From Fibrobacter sp. UWR3 (GTDB lineage Bacteria; Fibrobacterota; Fibrobacteria; Fibrobacterales; Fibrobacteraceae), in the NCBI RefSeq assembly GCF_900143055.1, contig NZ_FRCW01000005.1, positions 124,001-188,000 on the forward strand: a stretch of DNA of 64,000 bases, in the 5' to 3' direction. Below the pieces are notes generated by a model that was not told the origin of the DNA, made no database searches, and saw only the letters and a list, made by a program, of their open reading frames with translations. The position numbers were made by a program, and so were the translations under genes. Shown in pieces: positions 1-7,280 of this stretch (positions within the stretch are counted from its first letter, which is position 1; the number at the start of each line of letters is the position of its first letter).

Positions 1-1
1 T

Positions 2-910
2 AGCGCCGACTGCGGCTGGGGCAACTGCATCAAGGACGAATATTTCAAGATTATCAAGGATGCCGGTTTCCAGTCTGTACGCCTCCCGGTGCGCTGGAAC
101 TACGATGCCGAACAGAACTCACCCTACACGCTGGATAACGGGCGACTCTCTGGAGTGAAGGCCGATATCGACCTCGCTCTTGCCCAAGGCCTCGTCGTCA
201 TCGTGAACTTCCACCATTACGAAGAACTGAACAACTACGCCGTCAACTACGACAGGAACCCGAGCGGCTACGAAAACGAGAAGAAGCGCTTCCTCGGCAT
301 GTGGGAACAGGTGGCGAAGGCAATGAACGCCTATGCCGACGACCAGGTGGTTCTCGAAATCTTGAACGAACCGCACGACATGAAGAACAAGCAGGTTGAC
401 GACCTGATGATGTCCGCCTACGAGGTCATCCGCAAGAACGCCCCGGGCAAGACCATTATGTTCGAAGGCAACGGATATTCCAAGTTCGCACAGATTTCCA
501 ACGTGCAGCTCCCTGCCGACGGCAACATCATCTTCACGGGCCACTACTACGAACCGTTCTCCTTCACGCATCAGGGTCATGGTTACGACTGCGGAACGAG
601 GCTGAAGGATAGCGACATTTCCAAGATGCCGAACCAGTTCAAGGCATACGTGGATTCCGCCCTCGTGCACTACCCCGACATTAACGGCGGGCACATCCCG
701 ATGAACATGGGTGAATTCGGTGTATCGACATGCAGCGGCAACGGCCCCACGAGCGAAGAACGTGCAAAGTGGACCGACGCTGCCATCAAGGCAGCAGAAA
801 GCTACGACATGTCCTGGCATTACTGGGGACTCACGGGCGTGGGCGGCTTCGAAGCCTACTCGGGAAGCTGGAACAGCAACCTCCTGAACGTGTTCAAGAA
901 GTACCTCTAG
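2..910 (+). CDS. Glycoside hydrolase family 5 cellulase (5' end outside window)
   Basis: This is the C-terminal part of a GH5 endoglucanase-type catalytic domain; the reading frame is open from the first base, so the start lies upstream. GH5 enzymes cut beta-1,4-glucans by a retaining mechanism with two glutamates. Visible landmarks are SVRLPVRW near the start, NFHHY, the acid/base motif LNEP (Glu codon at 368-370), the HYYEP strand, and the nucleophile motif GEFG (Glu codon at 713-715). The frame ends at FKKYL with no C-terminal carbohydrate-binding or basic tail domain. The substrate is inferred from the family; other GH5 subfamilies (mannanase, xyloglucanase) cannot be excluded. Confidence 0.9.
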   Translation, partial: SADCGWGNCIKDEYFKIIKDAGFQSVRLPVRWNYDAEQNSPYTLDNGRLSGVKADIDLALAQGLVVIVNFHHYEELNNYAVNYDRNPSGYENEKKRFLGMWEQVAKAMNAYADDQVVLEILNEPHDMKNKQVDDLMMSAYEVIRKNAPGKTIMFEGNGYSKFAQISNVQLPADGNIIFTGHYYEPFSFTHQGHGYDCGTRLKDSDISKMPNQFKAYVDSALVHYPDINGGHIPMNMGEFGVSTCSGNGPTSEERAKWTDAAIKAAESYDMSWHYWGLTGVGGFEAYSGSWNSNLLNVFKKYL

Positions 911-930
911 GATTTCTCCTTGGATTGACG

Positions 931-962
931 GGGGCGGCGCAAGACAGCGCAGCCCCTTTTTT
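931..962 (+). terminator. Rho-independent terminator after the GH5 gene
   Basis: A GC-rich inverted repeat (GGGGCGGCGC against GCGCAGCCCC, one bulged base) is followed by a run of T, just after the cellulase stop. Confidence 0.75.
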
Positions 963-963
963 C

Positions 964-970
964 TATATTT
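964..970 (+). promoter_or_regulatory. -10 element of the leuCD promoter
   Basis: TATATTT followed by GTGCCCGC matches the -10 box seen before many genes in this window. It lies directly after the upstream terminator and about 95 nt before leuC. The leader between contains a GGGCC-TTC-GGCCC hairpin. No clear -35 is visible. Confidence 0.5.
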
Positions 971-1063
971 GTGCCCGCAATAAAACGCCAAAAACAATCC
1001 TGATGGATTCTATCGGGCCTTCGGCCCTCCAGAATGACAGCGGGAATAAAAAGAGACAAAATC

Positions 1064-2473
1064 ATGGGAAAATCACTCTATCAGAAGATTTTTGAAAGCC
1101 ACACGGTAGCTAAGCTCCCGAGCGGCCAGTGCCAGCTCTTTATCGGGCTCCACCTCTGCCACGAAGTCACGAGCCCGCAGGCTTTTGCGCAGCTCCGCGA
1201 AGAAGGCCAGAAGGTGCTATTCCCGGAACGCACTTTCGCCACGGTGGACCACATCATTCCGACCACGTTCCCGGAACGTAACCGCCCGCTCAAGGACGGC
1301 ATTTCCGAAGAGATGTTCTCCCATATCGAAAACAACACCAAGAACAACGGCATCAAGTTCTTTGGCCCCGCTACCGCCGAACAGGGCGTTATCCACATCG
1401 TGGGCCCCGAAGAAGGCGTGACCCAGCCGGGCATGACCGTTGCCTGCGGCGACTCTCACACGGCAACGCACGGTGCCTTCGGCGCTATCGCATTCGGTAT
1501 CGGCACGAGCCAGGTGGCAGACGTTCTCGCCACCCAGACGCTCGCCATGAGCCCGCTCAAGACTCGCCGCATCAAGTTCACCGGCAAGCTCAAGCCGGGT
1601 GTGACCGCCAAGGACGTGGCTCTTGCCTACATCGCGAAGCTCGGCGTGAACGGTGGCGTTGGCTACGCTTACGAATTTGCCGGTCCGGTCATCGAAGAAA
1701 TGGGCATGGAAGGCCGTATGACGGTCTGCAACATGGCTATCGAAGGCGGCGCCCGCGTCGGTTACTGCAACCCCGACGAAAAGACTTTCGAATACCTCAA
1801 GGGCCGTCCGTACGCCCCGAAGGCCGACAAGTGGGACGAAGCCGTCGCTTACTGGAAGTCCGTGGCTACCGACGCCGACGCTCAGTTTGACGACGAAGTC
1901 GAAATCAACTGCGACAACCTCGAACCGATGGTTACCTGGGGTATCACTCCGGCCCAGGCCATTCCGCTGAACGGCAACATGCCGAAGATCGACGAATTTA
2001 CCGGCAGCGAAAAGAAGGTCATCTCCGAAGCCTACGAATACATGGGCTGGGAAGAAGGTTCCAAGATGATTGGCCGCCCCATCGACATCGCCTTCGTGGG
2101 TAGCTGCACCAACGGCCGCCTCAGCGACTTGCAGGCCGCCGCCGAAATCATCAAGGGCCACAAGGTCGCCCCGACCGTCAAGATGTGGGTGGTGCCTGGC
2201 TCCATGAAGATCAAGGTGGAAGCCGAAGCTCTTGGTCTCGACAAGATTTTCAAGGAAGCCGGTGCCGAATGGCGCGAAGCGGGCTGCTCGCTCTGCCTCG
2301 CCATGAACCCGGACAAGCTCAAGGGCCGCCAGGTGAGTGCCTCCTCCAGTAACCGTAACTTCAAGGGCCGTCAGGGCAGCCCCACGGGCCGCACCATCCT
2401 CATGAGCCCCGCCATGGTGGCCGCCGCCGCCATCGAAGGCTGTGTCACCGACGTCCGCAAGTACATCAAGTAA
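1064..2473 (+). CDS. leuC: 3-isopropylmalate dehydratase large subunit
   Basis: LeuC, an aconitase-family [4Fe-4S] enzyme, isomerises 2-isopropylmalate to 3-isopropylmalate with LeuD in leucine synthesis; the same pair can isomerise citramalate derivatives in the isoleucine route. The start is set at [10 protein letters not shown], the usual LeuC N-terminus; an ATG 30 nt upstream in frame is less likely. Landmarks are the GDSHT motif, the GSCTNGR cluster cysteine (codons near 2102) and the CSLC pair near 2284. At 469 residues it has the normal length for the family. leuD follows after 18 nt with its own AAGGAG site, so the two form an operon. Confidence 0.97.
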   Translation: MGKSLYQKIFESHTVAKLPSGQCQLFIGLHLCHEVTSPQAFAQLREEGQKVLFPERTFATVDHIIPTTFPERNRPLKDGISEEMFSHIENNTKNNGIKFFGPATAEQGVIHIVGPEEGVTQPGMTVACGDSHTATHGAFGAIAFGIGTSQVADVLATQTLAMSPLKTRRIKFTGKLKPGVTAKDVALAYIAKLGVNGGVGYAYEFAGPVIEEMGMEGRMTVCNMAIEGGARVGYCNPDEKTFEYLKGRPYAPKADKWDEAVAYWKSVATDADAQFDDEVEINCDNLEPMVTWGITPAQAIPLNGNMPKIDEFTGSEKKVISEAYEYMGWEEGSKMIGRPIDIAFVGSCTNGRLSDLQAAAEIIKGHKVAPTVKMWVVPGSMKIKVEAEALGLDKIFKEAGAEWREAGCSLCLAMNPDKLKGRQVSASSSNRNFKGRQGSPTGRTILMSPAMVAAAAIEGCVTDVRKYIK

Positions 2474-2491
2474 CGCAAGGAGATTTAAAAA

Positions 2492-3094
2492 ATGAATTCT
2501 ATCGACATTGTTAAAGGTTCCGGCGTTCCTGTACGCGGCAACGACATCGACACTGACCGTATCATCCCGGCACGCTTCCTCAAGTGCGTCACGTTCGAAG
2601 GCCTCGGCGACAACGCCTTTGCCGACGATATCGCAGGCCTCGCCGCTCAGGGCAAGGTTCACCCGTTCCGCGATCCGGCCTACAAGAACGGCTCCATTCT
2701 CGTCTCGAACCAGAACTTCGGTTGCGGTTCCAGCCGCGAACACGCTCCGCAGGCTCTGAAGCGCTGGGGCATCCGCGCCATCATCGCCGAAAGCTACTCC
2801 GAAATCTTCTTCGGTAACTGCGTGGCCATTGGCGTGCCTTGCTACAAGGTGAGCCACGAAGTGGCCGACAAGATTCTCGCTTGGATCGAAGCACACCCGA
2901 GCGAAGAACTCGTCACGAGCACCGAAAGCCGCACGCTCAAGATGGGTGACGAAACCATCGAGCTCACGCTCGCCGACGGCCCCCGCGGCCAGTTCCTCGA
3001 CGGCTCCTGGCACGCACGCTCCGCCCTCATGGCCAACGCCGACAAGGTGCAGGAACTCGCCAGCAAGCTGCCGTATATGAACTTTCTGAAGTAA
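2492..3094 (+). CDS. leuD: 3-isopropylmalate dehydratase small subunit
   Basis: LeuD is the swivelling small subunit of isopropylmalate isomerase. It is full length (200 residues), with GNDIDTDRIIPARF near residue 20 and the conserved GCGSSREHAP motif at residues 77-86. AAGGAG at 2477-2482 is a good ribosome site. A truncated second copy of this gene lies 2.1 kb downstream (5199-5576), so the 3' end of leuD has been involved in a duplication or insertion event. Confidence 0.97.
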   Translation: MNSIDIVKGSGVPVRGNDIDTDRIIPARFLKCVTFEGLGDNAFADDIAGLAAQGKVHPFRDPAYKNGSILVSNQNFGCGSSREHAPQALKRWGIRAIIAESYSEIFFGNCVAIGVPCYKVSHEVADKILAWIEAHPSEELVTSTESRTLKMGDETIELTLADGPRGQFLDGSWHARSALMANADKVQELASKLPYMNFLK

Positions 3095-3100
3095 TTCAGG

Positions 3101-3129
3101 ATGTCATCCCCGCGAAGGCGGGGATCTCC
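3101..3129. repeat. REP-like palindromic repeat, copy 1
   Basis: A 29-bp element with a CCCCGC-GAAG-GCGGGG core hairpin between the leuD stop and its terminator. A near-identical copy lies after asd at 13435-13463, one base different. Confidence 0.7.
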
Positions 3130-3139
3130 CTTACAAAAC

Positions 3140-3169
3140 GTCCAGGTTAAAAGCCTGGGCATTTTTTTG
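3140..3169 (+). terminator. Terminator of leuCD
   Basis: A 7-bp stem (GTCCAGG / CCTGGGC, one G-T pair) with a TTAAAAG loop and a T run. A close copy follows the truncated leuD at 5669-5699. Confidence 0.8.
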
Positions 3170-3279
3170 TATTACGAGCAAAAACACCCAAAGCTACAGT
3201 TCTTTTATCTAAAATTTCTGTTTTTTTCAGCGACAAAACGCTTGTGAACCTGCATAAATAAAGGTATATTCAAAAATAG

Positions 3280-3306
3280 GTCTTATAGGGACTCTTTATG
3301 AGCAGA
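3280..3306 (+). repeat. 27-bp direct repeat, copy 1
   Basis: The 27 bases from GTCTTATAGGG to GAGCAGA recur identically at 3939-3965, flanking the lipoprotein gene. A TATATT box lies just upstream near 3265. The repeat contains ATGAGCAGA, which could open a 5-codon peptide. Confidence 0.85.
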
Positions 3307-3330
3307 GATAAAACATAAGGGGTATTTTAA

Positions 3331-3900
3331 ATGGTAAAAAGGTTTGCGATGTATTTGCCGGTTATTTTGCTGATTTGTGGATGTGCTAAACAAGAAGATA
3401 ATTTGCGTGTCCGGCAAAATAATGATGTAACAAGGTTGCCGACTCCCGAAGTTATCCCTTATGAGGATGCCGATGGCGAATGGGATTCGCTCTATGCATT
3501 GAACAGGGCCTTTTATGATGAATTGGTTTCGTGTATTTATTATGGGAAAAAACATGTGGTACGGGCGGTAAATCCTTTATCGTTAAACGACACCCTCCAT
3601 ATTTATGTTTCGGATGTTGGTAAATCTTTAAACGACTCTTTGGAATTGTTCTTGGGACCCAAAGAAGTACGGGATGATGCTGCATCAAGGGTGGAGAAAG
3701 AAGTTGAAGAGCCGGGAATGTTGATATTCCGCCAAATAGAAGGTTTCGATTTATATTTAGAAAAAGGAAAACCTTTTGCAGTAGATCCTTTTTGTGACGA
3801 ATTTCGCTGTGAAAAGGATTTTATAGAAAAGTTGCGCTCGTGTGCCGAAAACAAGGGTATTCCCTTAAAGGCTATGAGAGGAACACCTTATTGGGATTGA
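3331..3900 (+). CDS. Small lipoprotein, unknown function
   Basis: 189 residues. A lysine-arginine start, a hydrophobic stretch (YLPVILLI) and a cysteine at about residue 18 (LICGC) look like a lipoprotein signal, though Cys at -2 of the lipobox is unusual. The mature part is acidic and polar with no recognised domain. It is AT-rich compared with leuCD and lies between two identical 27-bp repeats, which suggests acquisition by recombination. AAGGGG about 9 nt before the ATG is a plausible ribosome site. I do not recognise the family. Confidence 0.65.
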   Translation: MVKRFAMYLPVILLICGCAKQEDNLRVRQNNDVTRLPTPEVIPYEDADGEWDSLYALNRAFYDELVSCIYYGKKHVVRAVNPLSLNDTLHIYVSDVGKSLNDSLELFLGPKEVRDDAASRVEKEVEEPGMLIFRQIEGFDLYLEKGKPFAVDPFCDEFRCEKDFIEKLRSCAENKGIPLKAMRGTPYWD

Positions 3901-3938
3901 CGAGGGTGTTTCGAAGCTGTAAACTAAACTGTGTCACA

Positions 3939-3965
3939 GTCTTATAGGGACTCTTTATGAGCAGA
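3939..3965 (+). repeat. 27-bp direct repeat, copy 2
   Basis: Identical to 3280-3306 and 659 bp away. After this copy (3966-4135) I see no gene, only the 3' flank of the convergent nuclease gene. Confidence 0.85.
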
Positions 3966-4135
3966 TGCTTTTAGCACGCAACCCCACCCTACACCATTTC
4001 GGCCTTGAGCTTTGCGGCCCGCTTCGCAAATCTTCTATTAAAGTTCCCACCAAGGGACGGCCATTAAGACTCTATTTGCAAAAACCAGCCCCTGCGGACC
4101 GGTTTTTGACTAAAAAATGCGTGCCAAGGCCCTGG

Positions 4136-4930
4136 TTAAAGAAGTCCGTGTTCCTTGAGCATTTTCTCGTACCTGTCAGCACGGGATTCCGCCTCATCGG
4201 CGCGAGATTTCTCTTCATCAGCACGGCGTTCCGCCGCATTGGCGCGTTCACGCTCCACATACACTGCATCATCGATTTCCTGTTGCCAAGTCATATAGCG
4301 TTTCCTTGTTTCGTTGTCCGACAGATACCATTGCCGCTGGCGTTCGATGTCCTTTGTTTCCTGGGATGTGGCCTTGTTGGTCGCGAAATATTCAAGATAC
4401 TCCTTGATTGACTGCTCGGCAACATCCCTGTATTTATTGAATATATAAAAATTTTTGAAGCATAGGTCTCCCAATTCATGCTCAGGGTGCTCTTTTTCCA
4501 AGTTCATGAACTTGTAAACAGCCCTACCCCACCCGAAAATGTCGTCGGGGCAAATGAACATGATATACTGTTCCTTGAGGTTGCGGTAGGATTCTCCCTT
4601 GTTCAATGCTTCTGAGTCACACAGCGCCTGGTAGTAACGGGCGCGCTTCGGCAGTTCGTGGGTGTCCTCGATCTGCATCTCGATGTCAAAGGTGCGGAGG
4701 ATTTCGCCCTTGGGTCCCTGCTCCTTTACAAATACATCGTAGCGGACCCCCTTGTTAAAGGGGCTGCTTTCGGTCGCTTTCTCCGGCTCCGGTTCATGCA
4801 AGTCAAAAATTTTGACACCGAGAAGAGCCTCCAGAAAGGGCTTTGCGATGTGCTTATGGCTGAACACCAGCGCGAACATGAAACGGTTCGTGATGGGCAA
4901 CTGTTCAAACGGAACATGGTTCGTATTCAT
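4136..4930 (-). CDS. Rpn/PD-(D/E)XK family nuclease ('transposase'-annotated family)
   Basis: 264 residues. The N-terminal half fits the Rpn (recombination-promoting nuclease)/PDDEXK_2 family: TNRFMFALVF near the start, then an Asp in VRYDVFV and DIEMQ, matching the D...ExQ active site. The family cuts DNA and promotes RecA-independent recombination in E. coli. The last 60 residues are a heptad-like ERRADEEKSRADEAE coiled coil. GGAGTG six nt before the ATG is a good ribosome site. It lies inside the segment flanked by leuD and its truncated copy, so it may have taken part in the rearrangement (inference). Confidence 0.8.
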   Translation of the reverse strand: MNTNHVPFEQLPITNRFMFALVFSHKHIAKPFLEALLGVKIFDLHEPEPEKATESSPFNKGVRYDVFVKEQGPKGEILRTFDIEMQIEDTHELPKRARYYQALCDSEALNKGESYRNLKEQYIMFICPDDIFGWGRAVYKFMNLEKEHPEHELGDLCFKNFYIFNKYRDVAEQSIKEYLEYFATNKATSQETKDIERQRQWYLSDNETRKRYMTWQQEIDDAVYVERERANAAERRADEEKSRADEAESRADRYEKMLKEHGLL

Positions 4931-5019
4931 TTTTCACTCCTCCCACCTACATGCAAAAAAGGCGGGGCTTAGGTTGTTTTTCTTCGCTCATGTGAGCAAG
5001 ACAAATATACAATCACTCG

Positions 5020-5038
5020 AATGTCAAAAGATGACATT
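5020..5038. repeat. Inverted repeat upstream of the Rpn gene
   Basis: AATGTCA and TGACATT arms of 7 bp with a short spacer, about 90 bp upstream of the divergently read nuclease start. Possible operator or hairpin; the function is unknown. Confidence 0.4.
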
Positions 5039-5165
5039 TGTCGTTTTTTTCGAGAACTATTTTAATTGACACAATAATGGGCGGGTGGGTGGGGGAAGCC
5101 CGGGCGTTGCGGGCGCGGCGATTGAGCGCCCACTAGAAGGGGTGGTGAGCTACGAAGTGTGAACC

Positions 5166-5183
5166 AGGGGAAGGCTTTCCCCT
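5166..5183. repeat. Short dispersed palindrome (AGGGGAA / TTCCCCT)
   Basis: A 7-bp-arm hairpin immediately upstream of the leuD copy. A similar AGGGGGA / TCCCCCT palindrome sits at the breakpoint of the truncated L,D-transpeptidase copy (6413-6430). The surrounding 4931-5198 otherwise holds no gene. Confidence 0.5.
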
Positions 5184-5198
5184 CTCCCATAATTGAAA

Positions 5199-5576
5199 AT
5201 GAATTCTATCTCCAGCCGCGAACACGCTCCGCAGGCCCTGAAGCGCTGGGGTATCCGCGCCATCATCGCCGAAAGCTACTCCGAAATCTTCTTCGGTAAC
5301 TGCGTGGCTATCGGCGTTCCCTGCTACAAGGTGAGCCACGAAGTGGCTGACAAGATTCTCGCCTGGATCGAAGCACACCCGAGCGAAGAACTCGTCACCA
5401 GCACCGAAAGCCGCACGCTCAAGATGGGTGACGAAACCATCGAGCTCACGCTTGCCGACGGCCCCCGCGGTCAGTTCCTCGACGGCTCCTGGCACGCACG
5501 TTCCGCCCTCATGGCCAACGCCGACAAGGTGCAGGAACTCGCAAGCAAGCTGCCGTATATGCAGTTCCTTAAATAG
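5199..5576 (+). pseudogene. Truncated leuD copy (internal deletion of residues 5-79)
   Basis: The frame starts with the leuD N-terminus MNSI and continues directly at leuD residue 80 (SSREHAPQ) to the end, an in-frame loss of 75 residues including the GNDIDTDR region. The shared 363 nt differ from leuD at about 18 positions by my count, nearly all synonymous; the only amino-acid change I see is Asn to Gln near the C-terminus. It cannot be a complete LeuD. The bias to silent differences suggests the sequence came from a functional leuD of a related strain rather than decaying here. A copy of the leuD terminator follows. Confidence 0.9.
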
Positions 5577-5662
5577 ACTAAAGACTAAAGACGAAAGACG
5601 ATAGATTTTTCTCAAAGATCTTTCGTCTATCGTCTAAAGCGAAGCGTTCTTTCGTCTAAAGA
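5577..5662. repeat. Short-period degenerate repeat with inverted half
   Basis: Units of the type GACGAAA/GACTAAA, then after a short spacer the complement TTTCGTC, giving a long imperfect hairpin. The same unit occurs before adk at 27791-27826. Confidence 0.7.
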
Positions 5663-5668
5663 AAAAAG

Positions 5669-5699
5669 CGTCCGGTTTAAAAGCCTGGGCGTTTTTTTT
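5669..5699 (+). terminator. Terminator after the leuD copy
   Basis: Stem CGTCCGG / CCTGGGCG around TTTAAAAG plus eight T; a close variant of the leuCD terminator, so the duplication covered the 3' flank. Confidence 0.75.
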
Positions 5700-5741
5700 A
5701 TATTCTTTTTATAATTACCCATAATTCACAAGGCATTTTTG

Positions 5742-6230
5742 ATGACTAGCGATATAAAAAAAAGATTTTTGTTTACAGTGGCTAGCATAATCGTCTTCAT
5801 TGAAACGATTATTGTCGATTTAATATACATGGGCGATAAATGGGTGGTAATTTTTCTGCTGATCAGCATCGTTCCCTTTTCTTGGCTTACGTTTGCGATT
5901 CTGAAATCAAAATCAATAAAAGACAATCCACTTATAATTACAAAGCCCTTTCGTTTTCGTGGAATAGACAAGCCTGAAGAAGACTCTCTTTTTTGGAGTA
6001 TTATTATATTCCAAATAGCGCTATTCTTTCATTGTATAATCAGCATCGCAAAACCCGACATTGATACCAAAATACTTTCTATAAGCGTTTTATTAAGTTG
6101 GTTTACAATTGGAGCATTTACTCTTTTATGCATAAAATCATTTCGGCGATGGAAAAAGTCAAAAAACCTGCAAGACCTACTTTTCGACTGGCCTTTTAAA
6201 AACAAATCGTTGCCGAACAAATTAGAATAA
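5742..6230 (+). CDS. Hypothetical four-helix membrane protein
   Basis: 162 residues with four hydrophobic segments: about residues 11-30, 35-53, 88-107 and 113-133. A conserved-looking polar stretch (PFRFRGIDKPEEDS) lies between segments 2 and 3, and the C-terminus is basic. It is AT-rich, unlike leuCD. ATG at 5742 is preferred to the TTG directly before it; AAGG lies upstream with a long spacer. I recognise no family. Confidence 0.6.
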   Translation: MTSDIKKRFLFTVASIIVFIETIIVDLIYMGDKWVVIFLLISIVPFSWLTFAILKSKSIKDNPLIITKPFRFRGIDKPEEDSLFWSIIIFQIALFFHCIISIAKPDIDTKILSISVLLSWFTIGAFTLLCIKSFRRWKKSKNLQDLLFDWPFKNKSLPNKLE

Positions 6231-6274
6231 ATCAAATCCAATAAAGAAAGACCTTTATCACTACATTTCAACTC

Positions 6275-6397
6275 ATGCTCACCTCACCCATCGACAACAT
6301 TCTCGTAGAAAAAGCGAAACGTCAGATGCAGTTGTGCAACGGAGAGAACGTTGTCAAGACCTACAGAATTTCTTTGGGCAAGAATGTTGGGTTTTAA
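6275..6397 (+). pseudogene. Truncated 5' copy of the L,D-transpeptidase gene
   Basis: The first about 37 codons match the intact gene at 6836 (MLTSPIDNILVEKAKRQM, then TYRISLGKN), then the similarity stops and the frame ends after 40 codons. I estimate roughly 85% nucleotide identity. It lacks the whole catalytic part. The breakpoint is followed at once by the dispersed AGGGGGA/TCCCCCT palindrome. Confidence 0.85.
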
Positions 6398-6412
6398 GGC
6401 GGGGCCGTAGCG

Positions 6413-6430
6413 AGGGGGAGACTTCCCCCT
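6413..6430. repeat. Short dispersed palindrome (AGGGGGA / TCCCCCT)
   Basis: A 7-bp-arm hairpin at the break of the truncated transpeptidase copy, of the same type as 5166-5183. Confidence 0.5.
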
Positions 6431-6480
6431 ACCCTTTCTCGCAAAATTTTATATATTATGCTTATACCGGTGAGGTTTAT

Positions 6481-6732
6481 ATGAATGCCATAAGACCCGT
6501 GTCAGACTTGCAAGATTGTCTCGAAGACATTTCCAAGACCGTCCACGAATCTGGACAGCCTGTGTTCTTGACTAAAGACGGCTATGGCGACATGGTTCTT
6601 ATGAGCATGGAAGCGTTCGCCCATTTTCAAATTGAAAATGAAATCTACGCCAAGTTGCACGAGGCCGAACTGCAAGCACAGGAATCCACCAAAAGATATA
6701 CTTCAGAAGAAATCCTAAATTTCCGACATTAA
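6481..6732 (+). CDS. Phd/YefM-type antitoxin, orphan
   Basis: 83 residues. The N-terminus (MNAIRPVSDLQ), the PVFLTKDGYGDMVLMS strand-turn and the helical acidic C-terminus are typical of Phd/YefM type II antitoxins, which bind their own operator with the N-terminal half and a RelE/ParE or Doc toxin with the C-terminal tail. GAGGT sits before the ATG and a TATATT box about 25 nt upstream. No toxin gene follows: 6733-6835 has no reading frame of suitable length and the next gene is the transpeptidase. It may act in trans or be left over from a module. Confidence 0.8.
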   Translation: MNAIRPVSDLQDCLEDISKTVHESGQPVFLTKDGYGDMVLMSMEAFAHFQIENEIYAKLHEAELQAQESTKRYTSEEILNFRH

Positions 6733-6835
6733 CTCATTAGCCAATATCATTTCATTAATTCGATAACGACATCTACAAAAAAAAAGGTCAGTCGGGATTA
6801 CTCCAAGTTTTAGGGCGGATAGGATTCAGAAACCC

Positions 6836-7276
6836 ATGCTCACCTCACCCATCGACAATATTCTCGTAGAAAAGGCGAAACGTCAGATGCACTTGCGAAG
6901 CGGCGAGATTATCTTCAAGACGTACAGAATTTCGCTGGGCAAGAATCCTGTGGGAGCGAAGGTCAAGTCCGGCGACAACAAGACGCCCGAAGGCGACTAC
7001 ACCATCGTACTTCACAACCCCAAAAGCAAGTTCCATTTATCGCTCCGAATTTCGTACCCGAACGCGGAGCAAATCGAGGCTGCAAAAGTTGGCAACTACG
7101 AGACCGGCGGCGACATCATGATTCACGGCTATCCGAATAAAGTTCCCGCTTTCCTCTTTAAATTCTGGCACAGGTGGAAAGACTGGACTGCCGGATGCAT
7201 CGCCGTCACAAACGACGAAATCGAAGAAATTTACGATGCGGTAAAAGACGGAACGCCGATAACCATCAAGCCTTAG
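6836..7276 (+). CDS. L,D-transpeptidase (YkuD domain, YafK-like)
   Basis: 146 residues. YkuD-fold enzymes form or cut 3-3 peptidoglycan cross-links or attach proteins to the wall, through a cysteine. The signature is present: IMIHGYP, then about 25 residues on DWTAGCIAVTN with the catalytic Cys. DNKTPEGDY near residue 50 is typical of the YafK/ErfK group. No signal peptide is visible at this start, odd for a periplasmic enzyme; no better upstream start is in frame. A truncated 5' copy lies 560 bp upstream. The next gene follows after 4 nt. Confidence 0.8.
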   Translation: MLTSPIDNILVEKAKRQMHLRSGEIIFKTYRISLGKNPVGAKVKSGDNKTPEGDYTIVLHNPKSKFHLSLRISYPNAEQIEAAKVGNYETGGDIMIHGYPNKVPAFLFKFWHRWKDWTAGCIAVTNDEIEEIYDAVKDGTPITIKP

Positions 7277-7280
7277 AATT

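Noticed and set aside
1217-3013. Long antisense frame across leuC and leuD
   Set aside because: It is a shadow of well-recognised genes with no start signal or domain.
5020-5038. Terminal inverted repeat of an insertion sequence
   Set aside because: No matching end is found at the other side of the nuclease gene and no target duplication is visible.
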